Below are positions 5,978-10,993 of a DNA stretch of 10,993 bases, piece after piece. Each line of letters starts with the position of its first letter. Position 1 is the first letter of the stretch. Both the position numbers and the translations under genes were made by a program. This DNA is from Thermoplasmata archaeon (GTDB lineage: Archaea > Thermoplasmatota > Thermoplasmata > Lutacidiplasmatales > UBA184), in assembly GCA_030039825.1 (NCBI GenBank), contig JASHUV010000135.1:1-10993 (forward strand). Direction: 5' to 3'. The notes under the pieces are model-generated. The model saw nothing but the letters and a program-made list of their open reading frames with translations, had not been told where the DNA came from and did not search any database.

Positions 5978-7777
5978 ATGGCGAGCGAGGTCGAGGGAGC
6001 GGCGGCGAGCACGGACGACGGGACGCTCGGTCGCCCCCCGCCGCGCCCCGCGACGTTCTTCTCCCCCCTCCTCAAGCTCGGGGCCGCGCTCTCGCGGGGC
6101 GCGAGCGGACCGAGGGCCGTCCGGCTCGCCCGCCTCGGGGTCTCGGGCCAGGGCGCCGAGGGCACGACGACCCCGATCCCGCCGATCAAGGACCCGCTCG
6201 TCAAGGAGCTCGACCTCGCGCCGATCCAGGACGGGCTCTCCTACGTCCGGGTCAGCTACCACACCGGCCGCAACGAGTACCTCTACGAGGTCATCGAACC
6301 GCCGCTCTCGGCGATCGAGACCTCCCTTCTTGACCGGCTGAAGATCGCGCTCATCGACCAGTTCCAGCCGCTGCCGGATCTCGACGTCGCCACGAAGCGG
6401 ACCGAGCTCCGCAAGATGGTCGACGACCAGCTGAAGGCCTGGCAGCTCTCCCCGAGCCCCGTCACGAAGGGGCGCCTCGTCTACTACCTCGATCGCGAGT
6501 TCATCGGGACCGGGATCGTCGAGGTCCCGATGACCGACACCGAGGTCGAGGACATCTCCTGCGACGGCGTCGGCATCCCCCTCTACATCTACCACCGCAA
6601 GTTCGGCTCGATCCGCTCGAACGTCAAGTTCTCGGACAACAAGCAGGTCGACGACTACGTCGTCTGGATCGCTCAGCGCTCCGGCAAGCACATCAGCGTC
6701 GCGAGCCCGATGCTCGACGCGACGATGCCGGACGGCTCGCGCCTTCAGGCGACGCTCGGGACCCACGTCACGAAGCGCGGGAGCTCCTTCACGATCCGGC
6801 GCTTCCGGGACCACCCGTTCACGCCGGTCGACCTCCTGAAGTTCAAGACCATGAGCCCGGAGATGATGGCGTACCTCTGGATCGCCATCGAGTCGGGCCA
6901 GTCGATGATGGTCTGCGGGGGCACGGCCTCCGGGAAGACCACGACGCTCAACGCGACGCTCCTGTTCATCCCGAGCCAGATGAAGATCGTCTCGATCGAG
7001 GACACGCGGGAGTTGAACCTCCCCCACGAGAACTGGGTCCCGTCGCTCACGCGCGCCGGCTTCGGCGCGAAGAACGTGGTGAGCGGGAAGGCGCCCGGGG
7101 AGATCGACATGTTCGACCTCCTCGCCGCCGCGCTCCGCCAGCGGCCCCAGTACCTGATGGTCGGGGAGGTGCGGGGGGCCGAGGCGTTCATCGTCTTCCA
7201 GGCGATGGCGACCGGGAAGACCTGCTACACCACGTTCCACGCGGAGAGCGTCTCGGCGATGGTCCACCGGATGGAGAACCCGCCGATCTCCCTCCCGCGC
7301 TCGCTCGTGAGCGCCCTCAACCTCGTCCTCCTGCAGCGTCAGGTGAAGGTCGGGACGAAGATGACCCGCCGCGTCCAGAGCCTGACGGAGATCGTCGGCC
7401 TCGACCCGGAGACGAACGAGCTCATCACGAACTCCGTCTACTCCTGGGACCCCGGCGACGACACCTTCCTCTATTCGGGGCACTCGTACATCTACGAGCG
7501 CGTCGCGATGATGAAGAACTGGTCGATGAAGGAGATGGAGCGCGAGGTCCAGAACCGGACCGAGATGCTCGAGTACATGAACTGGCGCGACGCCCGCGCC
7601 GACCGCCAGAACCCGTTCACGCACCGGGACGTCGGGCGGGTCGTCGCGTTCTACTACAAGGACCCCAAGGCGGCCCTCGAAGAGGCCCGCTCGGAGATGG
7701 CGATCAAGCGCCGCACCCCGCCCGCGGCCTCGAGCTCGCCGGGGGCGAGCCTCGCGAGCGGCACCGCGCGGGCGTGA
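5978..7777 (+). CDS. Type II/IV secretion (TadA/GspE-like) ATPase, second copy
   Basis: This 599-residue ATPase is a clear paralogue of the one at 2332-4005. They share blocks such as EYLYEVIEP, VEDISCDGV, GSSFTIRRF/GASFTIRRF, FTPVDL and NLPHENW. Motifs: Walker A GGTASGKT (314-321), Asp box IVSIEDTRE (337-345), Walker B YLMVGEVRG (392-400, Glu397). The His box reads GKTCYTTFHAES (413-424): the first His is Lys414, while His421 is kept. The N-terminus is about 25 residues longer, Pro/Arg-rich, and unlike the first copy. P-loop, Asp box and Walker B are intact, so it should bind and hydrolyse ATP. Possible roles are a second assembly motor for a different pilin set, a retraction or regulatory motor, or a partner in a mixed hexamer. 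None can be chosen from sequence. It is the fifth gene of the operon and its stop overlaps the methyltransferase start. Confidence 0.92.
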   Translation: MASEVEGAAASTDDGTLGRPPPRPATFFSPLLKLGAALSRGASGPRAVRLARLGVSGQGAEGTTTPIPPIKDPLVKELDLAPIQDGLSYVRVSYHTGRNEYLYEVIEPPLSAIETSLLDRLKIALIDQFQPLPDLDVATKRTELRKMVDDQLKAWQLSPSPVTKGRLVYYLDREFIGTGIVEVPMTDTEVEDISCDGVGIPLYIYHRKFGSIRSNVKFSDNKQVDDYVVWIAQRSGKHISVASPMLDATMPDGSRLQATLGTHVTKRGSSFTIRRFRDHPFTPVDLLKFKTMSPEMMAYLWIAIESGQSMMVCGGTASGKTTTLNATLLFIPSQMKIVSIEDTRELNLPHENWVPSLTRAGFGAKNVVSGKAPGEIDMFDLLAAALRQRPQYLMVGEVRGAEAFIVFQAMATGKTCYTTFHAESVSAMVHRMENPPISLPRSLVSALNLVLLQRQVKVGTKMTRRVQSLTEIVGLDPETNELITNSVYSWDPGDDTFLYSGHSYIYERVAMMKNWSMKEMEREVQNRTEMLEYMNWRDARADRQNPFTHRDVGRVVAFYYKDPKAALEEARSEMAIKRRTPPAASSSPGASLASGTARA

Positions 7778-8676
7778 GCGCCCCGCGGGCCCTTCCCTAC
7801 GCGCGCCTCGCCGCGCGCTCGGGGGGGCGCCTCGACCTCTTCCACGGCGACGCCGTCGCGGGACTCACCTCGGTCCTCGCGGCCCGCTCCGTCGACGTCC
7901 TCGTCACCTCGCCGCCGTACAACATCGGGACGGCGTACTCCGGCTACGACGACGCGCGCCCCCGGACGGAGTACCTCGCCTGGATGCGCCGCGTCCGGGA
8001 CGCCGTCGACCGGGCGCTCGCCGACGGGGGCTCCTTCTTCCTGAACGTCGGCGGGCCCCCGAGCGACCCCGGCTGGCCCTGGGAGGTCGCCCGGACCGCG
8101 GGGGGGGCGCTCGTCCTGCAGAACGTGATCCACTGGGTGAAGTCGATCGCCATCGAACGGAGCGCCGCGGGGCGATCCGCCGGCCTCGACCGGGACCTCG
8201 CCGTCGGCCACTACAAGCCCGTCAACAGCCCGAGGTACCTGAACGGCGCCCACGAGTACATCTTCCACTTCACCCGCCGCGGGGACGTCCCCCTCGACCG
8301 GCTGGCGATCGGCGTACCGTACCAGGACCGGTCGAACGTCGGGCGCTGGAGCGCGGGCCGGGGGGGTCTCCGATGCCGGGGGAACGCCTGGTTCCTGCCG
8401 TATCCGACGATCCGACGGCGGGCGACCGACCGGCCCCACCCGGCGACGTTCCCGGTCGAGCTTCCCGAGCGTTGTCTCCGCCTGCACGGTGCGGAACGGA
8501 TACGGCTCGCCGTCGACCCGTTCCTCGGCCTCGGCGCGTCGGCCGTCGCGGCGGCCCGCGTCGGTGTCGCGTTCGTCGGTTTCGAGGTCGATGAGGGCTA
8601 CCTCCGCGAGGCCGTGGCCCGGCTGAGGACGGCGGGGGCCACGCCCCTCGCCGACGAGGCGACGCGGCGGGGGTGA
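7774..8676 (+). CDS. DNA methyltransferase, SPPY (N4-cytosine-like) class
   Basis: The 300-residue product is an S-adenosylmethionine-dependent DNA amino-methyltransferase of the COG0863 type. The catalytic motif IV is TSPPYNIG (45-52) and the cofactor-binding motif I is DPFLGLGAS (248-256), followed by GFEVD (269-273). Motif IV comes before motif I, which is the beta-class order. The Ser in SPPY is typical of N4-cytosine enzymes, though some N6-adenine enzymes share it. A further conserved-looking segment, RPHPATFPVELPERCL (220-235), lies just before motif I. The target-recognition part is probably the region between about 130 and 210. The GTG start overlaps the previous TGA (GTGA), there is no ribosome site, and the next possible start would remove motif IV. 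No restriction nuclease gene is visible, so it looks solitary, although the gene's own operon is a pilus cluster. The recognition sequence is unknown. Confidence 0.88.
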   Translation: MSAPRALPYARLAARSGGRLDLFHGDAVAGLTSVLAARSVDVLVTSPPYNIGTAYSGYDDARPRTEYLAWMRRVRDAVDRALADGGSFFLNVGGPPSDPGWPWEVARTAGGALVLQNVIHWVKSIAIERSAAGRSAGLDRDLAVGHYKPVNSPRYLNGAHEYIFHFTRRGDVPLDRLAIGVPYQDRSNVGRWSAGRGGLRCRGNAWFLPYPTIRRRATDRPHPATFPVELPERCLRLHGAERIRLAVDPFLGLGASAVAAARVGVAFVGFEVDEGYLREAVARLRTAGATPLADEATRRG

Positions 8677-8710
8677 GGCGTTCGCCGCCGGCAGGGCGCC
8701 GTCGCCCGGG

Positions 8711-9148
8711 CTACCGGTCGCCGTCGAGCGCCGCGGACGGGCTCGACCAGCCCTTCATGGGGGTCCGTCGGACCCCGGCGGCCGAGGCGAGGAGGTTCTT
8801 CGTCCCTTCCTTCGTCCGGTGGCCGACGTCCTCGAGCTCGTCGCGCGCCGCGGTCCCGGCCCGGACCGCTCCGTCGCGGATCTCCCCCGCGCCGGTCGCG
8901 ATCCCATGGCCGATCTCCCGCGGGAGCCGGCGGATCTCGACGCCGGCCTTGTGGCCGATCGCCACGAGGTCGTCCTCGATCTCGTACGCCGCCGCGCGGG
9001 CCTCCTCCGCGGTGAGCGTCGGCAGCTTCTCGATCTTCCGTCCGACGTCCTCGAGCCGGATCTCGACGTCCCGGCCGAGGCCGTGGGTCGCCTGGCGAAG
9101 CTCCGCCAGGTGTTCGCGCATCCGTGCCTGTTCCTCGCGTGTCGTCAT
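8711..9148 (-). CDS. Small charged alanine-rich helical protein of unknown function
   Basis: I do not recognise this 145-residue protein. It starts at the ATG whose first base is 9148 and stops at 8711-8713. It has no cysteine, no signal peptide and no membrane helix. Acidic and basic residues alternate with Ala and Leu throughout (for example REEQARMREHLAELRQ and LTAEEARAAAYEIEDD), which predicts long amphipathic helices or coiled coil. The segment AGTAARDELEDVGHRTKEGT resembles the loose style of LEA-like or phasin-like helical proteins, but that is only compositional. The last ~25 residues are less helical (RRTPMKGWSSPSAALDGDR). A longer open frame on this strand reaches further upstream, but its extra part lies antisense to nothing recognisable and overlaps the VWA gene in another frame, so the ATG at 9148, with an AT-rich promoter-like element before it, is preferred. 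It converges with the methyltransferase, 34 bases apart. Confidence 0.7.
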   Translation of the reverse strand: MTTREEQARMREHLAELRQATHGLGRDVEIRLEDVGRKIEKLPTLTAEEARAAAYEIEDDLVAIGHKAGVEIRRLPREIGHGIATGAGEIRDGAVRAGTAARDELEDVGHRTKEGTKNLLASAAGVRRTPMKGWSSPSAALDGDR

Positions 9149-9177
9149 GGCCGTGGGCGGAAAACTCCGGTAACCGC

Positions 9178-9185
9178 CTCTTAAG
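9178..9185 (-). promoter_or_regulatory. TATA-like element for the small helical protein
   Basis: On the - strand CTTAAGAG (9185-9178) lies about 34 bases before the ATG at 9148, with a purine-rich CGAAACGAAC stretch upstream of it. It would place transcription start around 9155-9158 and a leader of roughly ten bases. No GGAGG is present in that leader. The call rests on local AT content in a GC-rich region. Confidence 0.35.
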
Positions 9186-9240
9186 CGTTCGTTTCGAGCC
9201 GCACGGGGGGTCGGCGCCGGGCGGGGGCGATCCCCGCCGA

Positions 9241-10993
9241 TCAGCCGCCCATCCGTCGATCGGCCTTCTTCCTCCGGGCCTTCCCGGGCGGCGCCGCCGT
9301 CGCCGGCGGCGGGGCCGGGCCGGCGACGGGCTTCTGGACGGTCTCCGCGCCGCCGGCCCAGCGGATCAGGAGCTCGACCCCGAGCCGGGCGGGGTCCGTG
9401 ATCACGAGCGAGCCCCCGACCGTCCGGGTGATCTCCCGCGCCGCCGCCTCGTACTCGGGGTGCTCCGACCTCAGGAGGATCATCGTGAACTTGAGCGGGG
9501 TGACCGTCGCGAGCTCGTGGGCCCGCTCGACCGCCCGTGCCATCGCCACATCGAGCTGGCCCGACCGGACATGCCCGTCGCGGTCGGTGTAGGACTCGGG
9601 GAGCCCGTCCGTGATGAGGTAGACCTCCTTGCGAGTCGCCCGCGACGCGGCCAGGAGGAGGTGGGCCGTGTGGAGCGCCTCGGCCGTGTTCGTGAACGAC
9701 CCCGGGGTGCACTCCCACAGCTCGAGGAGGTCGAGGACGCGGACCTCGTTGTCGAAGGCGACCACGTCGATCGTCGCCTCGGGGTGGCGCTTTCGGATGG
9801 CGACGTAGAGCGCGAGCAGGGACTTCTTCGCCGCGGCGAGCTTCTCCGACTCCGACATGCTGCCGGACTTGTCGAAGATCATCACGACGTGGACCCGCTC
9901 GCTCGTGATCTCCCGGTAGACGAGGCTCGTCGACTCGTCGATGTGGCGCAGGCCCTCGAGGCGCGCCGCCAGGAGCGATCCCGGGAGGTCGATGTGGGCG
10001 ACCTCCTCCGAGCGCCTCAGGCGGGCCTTCTCGTAGATGCCCGTGGAGGCCGACCCGGCGAGCGAGAGTCGGACATCCGCCGGGAGCTGGCGGCTCGCCT
10101 CCTCGAGCACGAGCCGGGCGAACTTCTCGATGAGCCCGTAGGTGACGGCGATCTCCCCGCCCCTCTCGGTGACGAAGCCCCGCTCCTTGAGCTCCCGTTC
10201 CAACCGGTGCTCCTCGGCGTCGCGGACCCTCCGGTCGGACTCGCGGGCGGCGCGCTGTTCGGCCTCCCGTCGCTCCGCCTCGAGCGCCCGCTGCTGGGCC
10301 TCCGCCTCCTTCCTCTTCGCCTCGGCCTCCCGCTCGAGGTCCCGCTCCTGGGTGCGGTAGGAGCGGTCGACCGACTCGCTGAGACGTTCGCGCTCCTTGG
10401 GCGAGAGCGAGGCGATCGCGTCGCCGAGCTCCGAACGCCCCAGGGTCCGACCGGAACCGGTGAGGAGGGCGATCGTGAGCGGGCGACCGACGCCCTTCTC
10501 CGTCGGCGGGGCCGAGCCCCTCCGGCGGAAGAGCCCCTTCAGCCAGGCGACGAAACGGGCGACGGCGTCCCGGAGGCGGGCGAAGAGGCCCGCCCGGCCG
10601 GGCGGCTGCATCCAGGGCTGGTCCGGCAGGAGCAGCGCCGAGCGAACGTCGTCGAGCAGACCGTCGTCGAACCCGGAGAGGTCGAGGCCCCGGGCCTTCT
10701 GCCGGCGCGCCTCAAGCGCGGCGATCTCCGCGGCGACTGCCTCGGCGCTCTTGTGCGTGAGGGTCTCGAGCTCGGCGACGCGCCGGTCGTAGTCGCCCTG
10801 GACCCGGGAGAGCCGCCGGGCCGCCTGGCGACGGAGCCGCTCCCGCATCTCAGCGATCCGCTGCGCGAGGGCAGGGTCGGTCCGGGCCCGCTGCTCGAGG
10901 AGCGCGCGGGCCGCGTCGAACCCCCCCTCGGCGAGGGCCCGGATGACCTCGGCGGAGTCGAGCCGGTCGAGCAGGTCGTCGGAGACGACGTCC
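9241..10993 (-). CDS. VWA-domain protein with coiled coil (5' partial)
   Basis: The frame is open on the - strand from the right edge to the TGA at 9241-9243, giving at least 583 residues. An in-frame ATG exists at 10848, but helical, protein-like sequence continues upstream of it (DDLLDRLDSAEVIRALAEGG), so the real start is probably beyond the edge. Order from the N-terminus: a charged helical region; a Trp/Phe/Arg amphipathic stretch (FVAWLKGLFRRRG); a dense Glu/Arg/Ala coiled coil (about 10375-10175); then a VWA domain. The metal-binding (MIDAS) motif is intact: DKSGSMSES (DKSGSM at 9873-9856), a Thr in SFTNTAEAL, and Asp in ITDGLPE (Asp at 9609-9607). A Pro/Ala-rich basic tail (KARRKKADRR) ends it. 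VWA proteins of this cytoplasmic kind often work with a MoxR or magnesium-chelatase-like AAA+ ATPase as metal-dependent co-chaperones. A partner could lie just outside the window, which is inference. Confidence 0.85.
   Translation of the reverse strand, partial: DVVSDDLLDRLDSAEVIRALAEGGFDAARALLEQRARTDPALAQRIAEMRERLRRQAARRLSRVQGDYDRRVAELETLTHKSAEAVAAEIAALEARRQKARGLDLSGFDDGLLDDVRSALLLPDQPWMQPPGRAGLFARLRDAVARFVAWLKGLFRRRGSAPPTEKGVGRPLTIALLTGSGRTLGRSELGDAIASLSPKERERLSESVDRSYRTQERDLEREAEAKRKEAEAQQRALEAERREAEQRAARESDRRVRDAEEHRLERELKERGFVTERGGEIAVTYGLIEKFARLVLEEASRQLPADVRLSLAGSASTGIYEKARLRRSEEVAHIDLPGSLLAARLEGLRHIDESTSLVYREITSERVHVVMIFDKSGSMSESEKLAAAKKSLLALYVAIRKRHPEATIDVVAFDNEVRVLDLLELWECTPGSFTNTAEALHTAHLLLAASRATRKEVYLITDGLPESYTDRDGHVRSGQLDVAMARAVERAHELATVTPLKFTMILLRSEHPEYEAAAREITRTVGGSLVITDPARLGVELLIRWAGGAETVQKPVAGPAPPPATAAPPGKARRKKADRRMGG

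Noticed and set aside
3885..6341. An 818-codon open frame on the + strand across the end of the first ATPase, both platform genes and the start of the second ATPase
   Set aside because: It is another reading frame of well-supported genes. Its product is almost entirely Arg, Pro, Gly, Asp and Ala with no domain, which is the usual shadow in 70% G+C coding DNA.
2296..7624. Very long open frames on the - strand (2296-3876, 4045-6204, 5927-7624)
   Set aside because: They are antisense to the ATPase and platform genes and translate to Asp/Glu/Arg/Val/Leu-rich, low-complexity sequence without motifs. They result from codon bias in the real genes.
8677..8710. A terminator hairpin between the convergent methyltransferase and helical protein genes
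   Set aside because: The 34 bases are GC-rich with only short, imperfect stems and no T run on either strand, so there is nothing to distinguish it from background.
9149..9718. Upstream extension of the small helical protein on the - strand to 9718
   Set aside because: The extension overlaps the VWA domain coding region in another frame and reads as Arg/Gly/Pro-rich shadow sequence. The charged helical sequence begins at the ATG at 9148.
1..10993. tRNA, rRNA, CRISPR arrays, insertion sequences or transposase genes
   Set aside because: I saw no spaced direct repeats, no transposase-like product with terminal repeats and no recognisable RNA gene in the spacers.

Overview
The window is about 70% G+C and looks archaeal. 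The evidence is class III (type IV pilin-like) signal peptides of archaeal form, archaeal-type VirB11/TadA-like secretion ATPases, TATA-box promoters with very short or no leaders, and GGAGG ribosome sites. The pilin-like gene with an 'ENEE' region after its membrane helix, together with the high G+C, suggests a Thermoplasmatota-like euryarchaeon. That placement is inference from family resemblance, with no marker gene to confirm it.

Layout, left to right. On the + strand there is the 3' end of a secreted, probably pilin-like gene (1-197). A cysteine-rich type IV pilin follows (303-1058), with a probable leaderless promoter. Next is a very GC-rich, hairpin-rich spacer (1059-1388) that ends in a TATA box with a 12-bp palindrome just downstream. 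It leads into a tight run of six genes: a pilin-like protein (1389-2318), a TadA/GspE-type ATPase (2332-4005), two GspF/TadC-type membrane proteins (4006-4980 and 4981-5961), a second, paralogous ATPase (5978-7777), and a DNA methyltransferase (7774-8676) whose start overlaps the stop of the second ATPase by 4 bases. On the - strand, convergent with the methyltransferase, lie a small alanine-rich charged helical protein (8711-9148) and a large von Willebrand factor A (VWA) domain protein whose start lies beyond the right edge (9241-10993).

How the genes fit together: the pilins are the filament subunits, the two GspF-like proteins form the inner-membrane platform, and the ATPases power assembly. 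This resembles a Tad/Epd-like archaeal pilus machine, except that it carries two ATPases flanking the platform pair. The second ATPase has a changed histidine box. The prepilin peptidase needed to process the pilins is not in this window.

The points most worth following up are the two-ATPase arrangement, the apparent co-translation of a solitary SPPY-class methyltransferase with a pilus ATPase, the near absence of CTAG (four by eye, all at stop codons of + strand genes), and the palindrome placed like an operator in the main operon promoter.
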